DNA of 11,413 nt, taken from the NCBI GenBank assembly GCA_030613445.1, contig JAUWLY010000059.1, forward strand, positions 1 through 11,413, written 5' to 3'. Below, piece after piece: positions 1 to 7,496 of this stretch. Positions within the stretch are counted from its first letter, which is position 1. The number at the start of each line of letters is the position of its first letter. The DNA is from Candidatus Stahliibacteriota bacterium. Lineage in GTDB: Bacteria > Hydrothermota > Tepidihabitantia > SM23-42. The position numbers and the translations under genes are program-made. The notes beneath the pieces are model-generated. The model had not been told where the DNA came from. It worked only from the letters and a program-made list of their open reading frames with translations, and ran no database searches.

Positions 1-424
1 TCAGGCGTCAGGAATACATACTCCATGCCCTGATCCTGGTGATTCGTCGATGTGGATTGACTCGGATGCCAGTGGTGGTGGATATTCTGATAGTGCCTTG
101 TCGCCGCTCCTTGTTCCAACTCCTACCATGGATTGGTTAAAATATGGTTATTATAATTACGGTGGCAGCGGAAACTACATTAACGAACTTCGTGTTGGCA
201 TCAGGCACTTTACCGGTGGTGTTTGGAATGTCGTAGAACTCGCGTATTATCCTGCGGGAGTAACATCTGGACCTGGTTGGGATTCAGTCGATGTCTCGGC
301 CTATACAACTGCTGACCAGATTCAGATCTACTTCTATCATGATGACCTCGGTACCTGGGGATATTATTCAGCATTTGACAATGTCTCAATCGACGCTACC
401 ATTTTCACAGCAGACCACGATGTC
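1..424 (+). repeat. Copy A of duplicated jelly-roll domain DNA
   Basis: This stretch aligns without gaps to 2853-3276 (offset 2852) with about 36 differences by eye, roughly 91% identity. Differences are clustered: 8-69, 122-171 and 321-393 are identical between copies, while 216-238 and 269-293 are not. Similarity falls abruptly after ADHDV at 424. The copy may extend left of the window. Confidence 0.9.
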
Positions 425-1798
425 GGGTGTTCTCAGGTCGTGAGTCCACCTGAAGGTACTGTCCCAGCGGGTGACTATGATGTGATCGGCCGCATTCAGA
501 ACTATGGAAACAATATCGAGACTTTTGATGTAACGGCAAATGTCTATGATACGGTTGGCATGGTTTCGGTATTTTCGCAAACCGTGACCCTGACCGACTT
601 CCCGGTTGCTGGTGATTCTAATGTTAATTTTGGCATGGTGACGTTTGCCCCAGATAGTTCCTACTACACTGAAATCTACACCGAACTCGTCGGCGATGTA
701 AATCCAGCAAATGATACATCTGCAATCTATTCAACGACTGCGATATCGCCGGGCGATGTCATCTTTGAGCTTGATGCCGAGGCGATCACCGGTGACATTC
801 GACTTCTCGGTGTTGAGTTTGATGGTGAATACTTCTACGTCACGGGTGCTACTGATATGACGCAGACCAAGGTCTATGTCATTGACACGGCAGGCACTCT
901 CATGCACACCTACAACCAGCCAGCGCATTCAACTGGTTGGGGTTGGCGTGATATTGCGTGGGATTATGCCTATCGTGGTCCAGACCGTATCGACACCTTG
1001 TATTCTAGTGTTAATAACAATGTCGACAAATGGGGATATGATTTTGTCGGTGACAGTATAATCTACTACGGCAGTTTCCCTGGTCCAGAGAATCCCAATC
1101 GTGGGCTTGCCTATGATGGTGATGATAACTGGTTCTTCACCGCGAACTTCTCGAGTAACTGCTACAAATTCAATAAGGACACAGTTAATATCCAAAGCGT
1201 TGCTAACACCTATGCAATGTATGGTGCGGCATATGATGCTGGCCATCCTCCTACTGTTGACCCGTCGGTCTGGTGGCACAGCCAGGATGATCTGGGCGGC
1301 ACTGGCTATTTGTTAACCATACATCAGATGGAGCCAGTGACCATGGCATTTACTGGTTACTTCCTGGCTCCGGTACCGACGATGAGTGCGACCGGTACAG
1401 CTGGTGGCCTCTGTTATTGGTCAGACTTCAGGGGTATGGATGTGCTCTTTGGTATGAACCAGGGAACACCTGACCATATCTTTGGCGTCTTTCTGCGTAC
1501 GACGCCAGGTATCGAGGAGATGCCCGGTGTCGGAAGGCCGTCAGTCTTTGGTTTTGCTCCTATGACAAATCCGACAAAGGGTTCAGCAATTTCTTACATA
1601 ACAACAACACAAGGAAACGTATCACTAAAGGTCTATGACGGCACTGGAAGACTCGTTGAAACATTGGTCAACTCAGTGCAGCCAGCCGGTGTTAACACAG
1701 TTAACTGGGATACCAGAAATATTGCCAATGGTGTATACTTCTTCAAACTCGAGTCTGTAAATCAACATGCTACACACAAACTGATACTTATTAAATAA
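2..1798 (+). CDS. Large modular secreted/surface protein, 5' end outside window
   Basis: The reading frame is open from base 2. The codons before the ATG at 50 match the paralogue at 2062-4800 (SGIHTPCPDPGDSSM), so that ATG is internal and the gene starts outside the window; 598 residues are visible. Modules in order, numbered from the first visible codon: the end of a lectin/MAM-like jelly-roll domain (1-138), a CARDB-like Ig domain starting at ADHDV (137-245), and a beta-propeller-like region with repeated G-x-x-Y/F-D-G segments (about 247-500). Last is a C-terminal sorting module of the type IX-secretion/FlgD-like kind (about 503-598, with TGRLVETLV, NGVYFFKLE and the end HKLILIK). The product is probably exported and fixed to, or released from, the cell surface. 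Its ligand is unknown. The frame is intact, the stop is TAA, and a strong terminator follows at once. Secretion type is inferred from the tail only. Confidence 0.85.
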   Translation, partial: QASGIHTPCPDPGDSSMWIDSDASGGGYSDSALSPLLVPTPTMDWLKYGYYNYGGSGNYINELRVGIRHFTGGVWNVVELAYYPAGVTSGPGWDSVDVSAYTTADQIQIYFYHDDLGTWGYYSAFDNVSIDATIFTADHDVGCSQVVSPPEGTVPAGDYDVIGRIQNYGNNIETFDVTANVYDTVGMVSVFSQTVTLTDFPVAGDSNVNFGMVTFAPDSSYYTEIYTELVGDVNPANDTSAIYSTTAISPGDVIFELDAEAITGDIRLLGVEFDGEYFYVTGATDMTQTKVYVIDTAGTLMHTYNQPAHSTGWGWRDIAWDYAYRGPDRIDTLYSSVNNNVDKWGYDFVGDSIIYYGSFPGPENPNRGLAYDGDDNWFFTANFSSNCYKFNKDTVNIQSVANTYAMYGAAYDAGHPPTVDPSVWWHSQDDLGGTGYLLTIHQMEPVTMAFTGYFLAPVPTMSATGTAGGLCYWSDFRGMDVLFGMNQGTPDHIFGVFLRTTPGIEEMPGVGRPSVFGFAPMTNPTKGSAISYITTTQGNVSLKVYDGTGRLVETLVNSVQPAGVNTVNWDTRNIANGVYFFKLESVNQHATHKLILIK

Positions 1799-1820
1799 CA
1801 GAACTGCGATTCATTTTGTT

Positions 1821-1861
1821 ACGCCCCCACACCTGTACATAGGTGTGGGGGCGTTTTTTTT
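1821..1861 (+). terminator. Rho-independent terminator of the first surface-protein gene
   Basis: A perfect 14-bp stem (1821-1834 with 1841-1854) has a 6-base loop GTACAT and is followed by an unbroken run of T up to 1861. It begins 22 bases after the TAA stop. It separates this gene from the independent promoter of the next one. Confidence 0.95.
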
Positions 1862-1891
1862 ACTCTACTAAGATAAAAAAAATTCCCACTA

Positions 1892-1919
1892 TTGACATAC
1901 CTAAATTTTTAATTATAAT
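1892..1919 (+). promoter_or_regulatory. Consensus sigma70-type promoter of the second surface-protein gene
   Basis: TTGACA lies at 1892-1897 and TATAAT at 1914-1919, with a 16-bp AT-rich spacer. Both boxes are perfect consensus. Transcription should start near 1926, giving a leader of about 136 nt before the ATG at 2062. The promoter lies between the upstream terminator and the gene, so this gene is its own transcription unit. The same architecture recurs at 7027-7054. Confidence 0.85.
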
Positions 1920-1962
1920 AATAAACTAAGTCATTCAAATTTGTAAAACAAACTAATTCGAA

Positions 1963-1975
1963 GAAAGGAGGTGAT
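1963..1975 (+). promoter_or_regulatory. Isolated extended Shine-Dalgarno in leader (STAB-SD-like)
   Basis: The leader contains GAAAGGAGGTGAT, a match over about 12 bases to the anti-Shine-Dalgarno tail of bacterial 16S rRNA. It sits about 87 bases before the true ATG, which has its own AAGGAG at 2051-2056. No convincing start codon is correctly spaced after it: the GTG at 1971 overlaps the site itself and would encode only 8 codons. The core GAAAGGAGG is the same string as the STAB-SD of Bacillus cry mRNAs, where a bound 30S subunit protects the transcript. The role here is inferred. Confidence 0.5.
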
Positions 1976-1998
1976 AAAGGACCACAAAAAGGGTTAAT

Positions 1999-2035
1999 AG
2001 GGATAGGCCCCAGGATAAAATACAAAGATATCCCT
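1999..2035 (+). promoter_or_regulatory. Inverted repeat in the 5' leader
   Basis: AGGGATA at 1999-2005 pairs with TATCCCT at 2029-2035, with a 23-base loop containing GGCCCC. With a 2-base bulge the stem can extend by three more pairs (1996-1998 with 2038-2040). It lies between the isolated Shine-Dalgarno and the real ribosome site, which it does not cover. It could shape the leader or set spacing; it does not match a riboswitch I recognise. Confidence 0.35.
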
Positions 2036-2061
2036 TTATTTATATTCATTAAGGAGAAAAA

Positions 2062-4800
2062 ATGAAGAAAATATTAATGATTGCGTTATGTCTGGTAATA
2101 GTGCCTATGCTCTTTGGTGCAGTACCAAATGCAGATGGAGTGAGTAAGACAGTAGGACCGACATTAATGGGTCCGAGGAGCCTATTGGTTGATCGAAAGC
2201 CAATAGATTTTGTATTCAGCAGAAGCGATCTCTTGTTTGACCAGCATGCAACACACTATACCACCTTCGATGCCTGTCAGAATGACAGTATAATGGGCTT
2301 CTATCCAAGAATTGCTGATAATTTTACAGTGACTAGTGATGCAAATGTTGATTCCCTTGTTTGGTGGGGTGGATATTGGAATACCATGACAAATTCAATC
2401 ATGGACTTCAACATTGAAATCTATCCTGACAGTGCTGGGTTTAATCAACCGCAACAGGATCCAATTTACTCTGCAAGAGTCGGATTTACAGAAACATTAA
2501 TATCTGCTCCTGATAATTATTATTATTACGAAGCAGTCATCCCGCCATTTGCAGCAACTGCTGGCGTAACCTACTGGATTGTATTCCAGCCATTCCTGAC
2601 TTTCCCACCTCAATGGGGTAACAATTGCGATTATCCTCCTGAGTGGGGTGACGGACAGGAGCAGTATTTCAAGAGCGCCTACTTTGGTTTTCCAGATTGG
2701 GTTACTGCTACCACAGTCTTTGGCAGACCAGACGAAACCTCATTCCAGATATACGGTACTACAGGGGGAGCTGTTATTGTCTGGGACTTTGAAACTGGTT
2801 GGCAGGATTGGACCCATACTAATGGTCTGGTTTTCCCAGCTGCTTGGGGTGTTCAGCCGTCAGGAATACATACTCCATGCCCTGATCCTGGTGATTCGTC
2901 GATGTGGATTGACTCGGATGCTAGTGGTGGCGGATATTCTGATAGTGCCTTGTCGCCGCTCCTTGCTCCGAATCCTACCATGGATTGGTTAAAATATGGT
3001 TATTATAATTACGGTGGCAGCGGTTCCTACATTAACGAACTTCGTGTCGGCATCAAGTACTTTGACGGCAGCACATGGAATGTCGTAGAACTCGCGTATT
3101 ATCCTGCGAATGCAACATCTGGACCTGCATGGGATTCAGTCGATGTCTCGGCCTATGCAACTGCTGATTTGGTTCAGATCTACTTCTATCATGATGACCT
3201 CGGTACCTGGGGATATTATTCAGCATTTGACAATGTCTCAATCGATGCTACCATATATTCAGCAGACCACGATGTCGCCTCTATTGAGTTCTTGAGTCCG
3301 GGTCTAGTTGTATCTCCTGGTCTTGAGGATGTAATAGGAGTCGTCGCAAACTTAGGCAACTTTGACGAAACTTATGATGTCCACTGTGTGGTAACGGATC
3401 CGTCCGTTGTATTGGACCAAACTCTCAATGTTACAACTCTTGTTGGAGAAAGTGATACTTTAAATTTTGGCTCAGTTGATTTTCAGGATGGTACTACTTA
3501 CGACATCATGATGGCAACACTACTTGTCGATGATGATCCGACCAATGATACATTGACTCAGACTACAAACTGTACATCTGCCTTCTGGGAGATTCTCGAT
3601 CCGCCCGGGTTCCCTATACCGTGTGCAGGTCACTCAGAAGCAAGTGCCCATGATGGTTATTATTACGTGTTCGGCATCGCTGACTTAGATACGGTCCTTG
3701 TTTATGACATTACCAATAATCAGTGGCTTGATGGAACAACTAACCCTTATGGTCCGGGCAAATACGGCACGGCAAATTGTGTGAATGGTAAATTCTATCG
3801 CCTTGGCGGAACTGCCGCTTGGCCAACTCCACTACAGCGCCTTGATATCCTTGACCCGCCCAATACCTGGTCTGCCGGTGCAACTCCACCATATGCGAAT
3901 ATGGATCAAATCACCGGAGTATATAAGGATTCGCTCCTCTTCTCCTTTGGCGGTGGGCAATGGTCAGTGACGCCAATTACTGATGTCTATTTCTATGATA
4001 CGTATCTGGATTCCTGGACAACCTGTACCAGTTTCCCTGCACCGGGTAACGGCGCTCTGGCAGGTGGCATAATTGATTCGTTTGCCATTCTTGCCTTTGG
4101 TTATACAGCAGCTAACGGTTATTCGAATGATTATATCGTCGGTATCATAGACCAAGCCGATCCATCTAACATCACCTGGGGCAGCTGGATTTCAACTGGC
4201 TTAACAGGTTGCCGTCGTGTTCCGAGTGGTGCTGATGAGTTCAACAAAGTACTCTGGGTTATTGGCGGACAGGTCTCAGGTGGTCAATTAGACCGTACAT
4301 TATCATATGATCCATATACTGATGTCTGGACCGATTGGGCTATGCCGAAACCGGCGCCAATCTGTAATGTTACACCACTTCCGATCACATCGACAACCGC
4401 AGGAGACATTGGTGTGTTTGTTGGTGGTGGTTATACGAGTGGTTATGTTAGTGATCATGAGGTTTTCCATACTGGTTACTACACGAGTATCGAGGAGATG
4501 CCGGGTCAGGAAACTGCAGGCACCTTTGGTTTTGCACCAAATATGCCCAATCCAACAAAAGGCTTCGCACCTATTACATACACAACAACCATGAACGGCA
4601 AGGTCTCAATGAATGTTTATGATAATACTGGAAGATTGGTCAGGACACTGGTTGATCGTGCAATCGAACCAGCCGGTACAAAGACTGTATACTGGAATCG
4701 TAAAGACAACAATCATCGAGATGTTGCTAATGGTATCTATTTCATAAGACTCGAGGCTGAAGAAAATACTGCTACACACAAACTCGTGCTCGTTAAATAA
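2062..4800 (+). CDS. Modular secreted/surface protein with kelch propeller and sorting tail
   Basis: This gene encodes a 912-aa exported protein. The ATG follows AAGGAG by 5 bases. A signal peptide spans about residues 1-21 (MKKILMIALCLV..., cleavage near LFGA); there is no lipobox cysteine. Modules in order: a beta-sandwich domain of unknown family (about 55-232), then a jelly-roll MAM/lectin-like domain (about 236-402) that begins VIVWDFETGW. A CARDB-like Ig domain follows (about 403-505), then six kelch-like blades (about 508-805, with FGGG, LGGT, IGGQ and VGGG turns and aromatic W positions). The C-terminal sorting module is at about 808-912, ending HKLVLVK. The first gene in the window has the same plan but a different propeller. 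Likely roles are surface binding, adhesion or polymer capture, but no catalytic residues can be named. The export route through a type IX-like system is inferred from the tail. Confidence 0.9.
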   Translation: MKKILMIALCLVIVPMLFGAVPNADGVSKTVGPTLMGPRSLLVDRKPIDFVFSRSDLLFDQHATHYTTFDACQNDSIMGFYPRIADNFTVTSDANVDSLVWWGGYWNTMTNSIMDFNIEIYPDSAGFNQPQQDPIYSARVGFTETLISAPDNYYYYEAVIPPFAATAGVTYWIVFQPFLTFPPQWGNNCDYPPEWGDGQEQYFKSAYFGFPDWVTATTVFGRPDETSFQIYGTTGGAVIVWDFETGWQDWTHTNGLVFPAAWGVQPSGIHTPCPDPGDSSMWIDSDASGGGYSDSALSPLLAPNPTMDWLKYGYYNYGGSGSYINELRVGIKYFDGSTWNVVELAYYPANATSGPAWDSVDVSAYATADLVQIYFYHDDLGTWGYYSAFDNVSIDATIYSADHDVASIEFLSPGLVVSPGLEDVIGVVANLGNFDETYDVHCVVTDPSVVLDQTLNVTTLVGESDTLNFGSVDFQDGTTYDIMMATLLVDDDPTNDTLTQTTNCTSAFWEILDPPGFPIPCAGHSEASAHDGYYYVFGIADLDTVLVYDITNNQWLDGTTNPYGPGKYGTANCVNGKFYRLGGTAAWPTPLQRLDILDPPNTWSAGATPPYANMDQITGVYKDSLLFSFGGGQWSVTPITDVYFYDTYLDSWTTCTSFPAPGNGALAGGIIDSFAILAFGYTAANGYSNDYIVGIIDQADPSNITWGSWISTGLTGCRRVPSGADEFNKVLWVIGGQVSGGQLDRTLSYDPYTDVWTDWAMPKPAPICNVTPLPITSTTAGDIGVFVGGGYTSGYVSDHEVFHTGYYTSIEEMPGQETAGTFGFAPNMPNPTKGFAPITYTTTMNGKVSMNVYDNTGRLVRTLVDRAIEPAGTKTVYWNRKDNNHRDVANGIYFIRLEAEENTATHKLVLVK
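2853..3276 (+). repeat. Copy B of duplicated jelly-roll domain DNA
   Basis: This is the partner of 1-424, with no insertions or deletions between them. It encodes the jelly-roll module from PSGIHTPCPD to ADHDV of the second surface protein. Third-position identity runs over tens of bases, so the duplication is recent or has been homogenised by gene conversion. The sequences downstream are far more diverged. Confidence 0.9.
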
Positions 4801-4822
4801 CAGACCCGCGATTTACTTTGTT

Positions 4823-4859
4823 ACGCCCCTACATCAATGTATTGGTGTGGGGGCGTTTC
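4823..4859 (+). terminator. Rho-independent terminator of the second surface-protein gene
   Basis: A 15-bp stem (4823-4837 with 4842-4856) has the loop TGTA and two G-U pairs, followed by a short T-rich tail TTTCT. The sequence from the stop codon onward (AACAGA...GCGATT...CTTTGTTACGCCCC) clearly copies that after the first gene. The convergent tonB-like gene ends 4 bases beyond. Read on the minus strand the hairpin has no U tract, so it is probably directional. Confidence 0.85.
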
Positions 4860-4862
4860 TTA

Positions 4863-5477
4863 TCAGCCGCTGGTCAATCTGAATTTTATGGGTATTGACA
4901 CCCATACACGCACAAACTTATCACGCTGCTTTGCGGGCGTAAACTTCGCCCTGCGCGCCGCAGCAAGCGCCGCCTGATCCAACATCTGATTACCACTCGA
5001 CTTCAAAACCTGGGCCTCAATTATACTCCCATCAATATCAACTAACGCCTTAATCACTGTATTACCCTCAATCCCCGCACGCCTCGCTAACTCAGGATAC
5101 TTCGGAAGCGGAATCTTAATCGGCCTTGGCTTTACCTCTACCTTATAATAAGGCACAATCTCAATCCCCGGACCAGTAGGCATCGTCCTTATAATATCCT
5201 CCTGAAACTCGGTAATCGCAATAGTCTCCACTGCCTCCTCAGCAAGCTCACTCTCCGCCTCAATCGCCACCTTAGGACGCTCCACAGGCGGCGGCTCCTC
5301 AAACTTCTCCATCATCGCTGAAATCTCCTCCACCATCATCACTACCTCCTTCCTTAACTCATAAGGAGCAGGCGGCGCATAAGGTACAAATGAAAAAAGT
5401 AGAATAAATATAATGATACTGGAAAACATCCCAACCCTAAGATATACCCCGTACATAAGCTTATGGTCACGCATCAT
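4863..5477 (-). CDS. tonB: TonB family energy-transducing protein
   Basis: The 204-aa product couples the ExbB/ExbD proton motor to outer-membrane receptors across the periplasm. An N-terminal signal anchor spans about residues 15-33. A short Pro/Glu-rich linker follows (EEPPPVERP, about 60-70), and the C-terminal TonB domain covers about 118-201, with the typical PKYPELARRAGIEG start, V-D-I-D-G turn, and DQAALAAARRAKFTPA helix. It is the last gene of the exb operon; its start overlaps the previous stop (ATGATGA). Two Met codons stand at the start, and the second (5474) sits at a better distance from GGGAG. The stop is a tandem TGA TAA. The anchor has no His, unlike the SHLS motif of E. coli TonB. 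Family assignment is firm; the receptor partner is unknown. Confidence 0.93.
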   Translation of the reverse strand: MMRDHKLMYGVYLRVGMFSSIIIFILLFSFVPYAPPAPYELRKEVVMMVEEISAMMEKFEEPPPVERPKVAIEAESELAEEAVETIAITEFQEDIIRTMPTGPGIEIVPYYKVEVKPRPIKIPLPKYPELARRAGIEGNTVIKALVDIDGSIIEAQVLKSSGNQMLDQAALAAARRAKFTPAKQRDKFVRVWVSIPIKFRLTSG

Positions 5478-5896
5478 AATCTCCCAAATTCAGTTGCAAA
5501 GGTTATCTTAAATGCCTTTGCCTCTTTTAACTGATCGAGAATTATATCTACTGTCCCATAATTCACCATTTCATCAACATTAAGGATGGCAATAAGTTCT
5601 GGATTATCCCAAACCTTTGGCGCTATTTTTGCTGCGACCAGATCCTCAGTAATAATATTATCATCCATGTAGACCTTACTCTGATTATCCACCCATATAT
5701 AACTAACATTACGCCGCATTAAAATACGTTCAGTAGACCGGGCTTGAGGAAGTTTAATTTTAAGGTGTAAGGTTGTTGCTCGAAACACTGTTGTAACCAT
5801 AAAAAAGAGTATAAGGAGAAATGCAATATCTGCAGTTGATGCAGTGGGTATATCCACGCTTTTTGTTGCTCTTCGTATAATACTTTTCCTCATCAT
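5474..5896 (-). CDS. exbD: ExbD/TolR family proton-channel subunit (second copy)
   Basis: The 140-aa product is an inner-membrane protein with one N-terminal transmembrane helix (about 24-42) and a periplasmic domain. The motif STADIAFLLILFFMVTT carries the conserved membrane Asp (D23), which in ExbD/TolR carries protons through the ExbB channel. LKIKLPQA begins the periplasmic part, and residues about 50-135 fit the ExbD fold, though the tail FATEFGRL is divergent. The gene overlaps both neighbours by 4 bases (ATGA junctions), so translation is probably coupled. GAGGA abuts the first ATG, so the second Met at 5893 may be the real start. It differs strongly from the adjacent exbD-like gene. 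Confidence 0.9.
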   Translation of the reverse strand: MMRKSIIRRATKSVDIPTASTADIAFLLILFFMVTTVFRATTLHLKIKLPQARSTERILMRRNVSYIWVDNQSKVYMDDNIITEDLVAAKIAPKVWDNPELIAILNVDEMVNYGTVDIILDQLKEAKAFKITFATEFGRL

Positions 5897-6360
5897 TCCT
5901 CGCTTGTTGGTATGAGACTAATCTTATTAGCCCTTAACTTCCGACCATCAGGCATTGTCACCCTGCATAGTTTTATCTGATCAAGCACATGAACCACATT
6001 TTTATATGGCGCTTCCTTACTTGCACGTAACGAAACAACAAGCAAGGTATCGCGCTCAAGCAATCTTTCTTCGACAATCCTCTTAATTTCGTCATATTCA
6101 TGGGGTGACAGGTCCTTTTCTACACCTGATGCTTTGATTCTAATCGCGCCCGCAGGATTGATCATAACCATAACAATATTTTCAGGTTTCACTTGCACAA
6201 TATCTTCCTCTTCTGCCTTATCGGGTAAGAGCATTTTCAATCCCTTATCTTTAGTAAATACTGTCGATGTAAGGAAGAAGATAAGAATTAAGAATGCTAC
6301 ATCACCCATTGCAGAGGTCGGCATTACGTGCTTGGTCTTTTTCTTCTCCCGCAGTTGCAT
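5893..6360 (-). CDS. exbD: ExbD/TolR family proton-channel subunit (first copy)
   Basis: The 155-aa product has a basic N-terminus (REKKKTK), one transmembrane helix (about 21-37) and a periplasmic domain. SAMGDVAFLILIFFLTSTVF holds the key Asp at D20. GLKMLLPDKAEEE follows, as in many FCB-group ExbD proteins. The final part, VLDQIKLCRVTMPDG...ANKISLIP, is the usual ExbD end. Its ATG shares a base with the exbB stop (TAATG), and AGAGGA lies about 8 bases upstream. It probably forms the motor with the ExbB and the second ExbD. Whether the two ExbD proteins make a mixed dimer or serve separate ExbB complexes cannot be told from sequence. Confidence 0.92.
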   Translation of the reverse strand: MQLREKKKTKHVMPTSAMGDVAFLILIFFLTSTVFTKDKGLKMLLPDKAEEEDIVQVKPENIVMVMINPAGAIRIKASGVEKDLSPHEYDEIKRIVEERLLERDTLLVVSLRASKEAPYKNVVHVLDQIKLCRVTMPDGRKLRANKISLIPTSEE

Positions 6361-6998
6361 TATTTTTTCCTCTTGGGATACTGCTCTATCAGATAATCGA
6401 TGAGTCCGCTTGCTGCTTCTTCCATATCGCGGGTATAACCATCAACTTTACTGGAAAAGAGAATATGAATTATCGCAAGTGGTGTAGCAATTATTAATCC
6501 CCATTTAGTAGTAATAAGGGCTGTAGAAATTCCACTTGCCACAATTGTCGGCTCAACCTCACCGGCGATAGCAATTGCTGCAAATGCAGTAATCATACCC
6601 ATAACTGTACCCAGAAATCCAAGAAAAGGTGCGACTGTGGTAAGACCACCGAGAAGAGCCATTCCACGATCAAGGAATGCCAGTTCAATTGCTGCACTGC
6701 GTGCAACCATCTCTTCCATTGCATCTTTACCTTTATCAGCTTTTTCTAAAACCGCCCTCAAAATCTTTGCTACAGGTGCAGGAGTTTGATCACATAAAGC
6801 AATTCCAGCATCAACATCCTGGGAATCAACCGCTGAAGTCAGCTTCTCAAGAAACAGTCTTGGATTGAGTCGAGCCTTAATAAAAAGGCTGAACAGTCTT
6901 TCTAAAATCAATCCGATACCAACAACCGCACAAACAAGCAAAAACCACATCACAAAACCGCCGCCGCCTTCGGCGCCTACTGTAAACTCCCTTATCAT
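6360..6998 (-). CDS. exbB: ExbB/TolQ/MotA family proton-channel protein
   Basis: The 212-aa product is an inner-membrane protein with three transmembrane segments (about 15-33, 113-140 and 157-183) and a cytoplasmic loop between the first two. Diagnostic stretches are GGLTTVAPFLGFLGTVMGM and ISTALITTKWGLIIATPLA, which supply the pore-lining Thr residues of ExbB. The N-terminus has a Gly run (EGGGG) before helix 1, and the basic tail QYPKRKK is cytoplasmic. It is the first gene of the operon: a consensus promoter lies 29 bases upstream and AAAGGAGG lies 5-6 bases before the ATG, so strong expression is expected. TolQ is the alternative call, but the TonB_C partner four genes on favours ExbB. 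Confidence 0.93.
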   Translation of the reverse strand: MIREFTVGAEGGGGFVMWFLLVCAVVGIGLILERLFSLFIKARLNPRLFLEKLTSAVDSQDVDAGIALCDQTPAPVAKILRAVLEKADKGKDAMEEMVARSAAIELAFLDRGMALLGGLTTVAPFLGFLGTVMGMITAFAAIAIAGEVEPTIVASGISTALITTKWGLIIATPLAIIHILFSSKVDGYTRDMEEAASGLIDYLIEQYPKRKK

Positions 6999-7026
6999 AT
7001 GTTTCCTCCTTTCATATCTATATAAT

Positions 7027-7054
7027 ATTATATCTAATAACTATAGAATGTCAA
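7027..7054 (-). promoter_or_regulatory. Consensus sigma70-type promoter of the exbB-exbD-exbD-tonB operon
   Basis: On the minus strand TTGACA (7054-7049) and TATAAT (7032-7027) are both perfect and 16 bases apart. Transcription would start near 7020, leaving a leader of only about 20 bases that is mostly the AAAGGAGG ribosome site. The remaining bases 7055-7119 show no gene. Confidence 0.85.
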
Positions 7055-7119
7055 GTTTCGAAATTATAAAAACTCAGCAACATCAAAAGTAAATCAATCG
7101 CATTTATCCCCACTGGGGT

Positions 7120-7470
7120 TTACTTTGAACTTACCGAGTAATAAAGAACTCCCCCGATTAGAGAAAATATGCCCGAGCCCAATAAAAGACAACTTTCTAT
7201 ACGTGATAGACTCAAAGAACCAATAATTAGATCAAATAGATCCGAAGGCCCGGCAGTTCCGAGCAAAGGGAAGTAGAAAAGCATTCGATATATATGGAAA
7301 ACAGCCAGTGCAATAAGAAAGATACTTCCGATTACAGGAAAAATCCATATACCTTTGCTTTTAATTAACACCAACAATTTTTTGATTATTAATCCATACA
7401 TAATTAAGGAAACTACTGTTAAGAGAATTGCCACAATGAATAAAAATTCAGCAGGAATATCAGCCCTCAT
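7120..7470 (-). CDS. Small integral membrane protein, unknown function
   Basis: I do not recognise the family. The 116-aa product has about three hydrophobic helices: 8-34, 41-62 (FPVIGSIFLIALAVFH) and 90-112 (LLLGSGIFSLIGGVLYY). A basic patch KK-K-K after helix 1 suggests that loop is cytoplasmic. The ATG follows a strong AAGGAGG at 5-6 bases. It lies 26 bases after the preceding 116-aa membrane gene, so the two are very likely co-transcribed. Helices 2 and 3 and the short polar C-terminus resemble that neighbour, which suggests an old tandem duplication. It is upstream of exbB but separated from it by a promoter, so a link to the exb system is not shown. Confidence 0.75.
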   Translation of the reverse strand: MRADIPAEFLFIVAILLTVVSLIMYGLIIKKLLVLIKSKGIWIFPVIGSIFLIALAVFHIYRMLFYFPLLGTAGPSDLFDLIIGSLSLSRIESCLLLGSGIFSLIGGVLYYSVSSK

Positions 7471-7496
7471 ATCATCCTCCTTTTTTAAACTCTAAT

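Noticed and set aside
929..1279. Minus-strand ORF of 116 codons
   Set aside because: It is antisense within the first surface-protein gene, has no ribosome site, and its protein shows no domain-like pattern. Other short ORFs inside the large genes were dropped for the same reason.
1971..1997. Eight-codon GTG leader ORF ending in TAA
   Set aside because: The GTG overlaps the Shine-Dalgarno itself, so spacing is impossible for normal initiation. The peptide has no run of one amino acid that would suggest attenuation.
7108..7118. CCCC-ACT-GGGG hairpin after the 116-aa membrane gene
   Set aside because: The stem is only four pairs and no U run follows on the minus strand, so it cannot be supported as a terminator.
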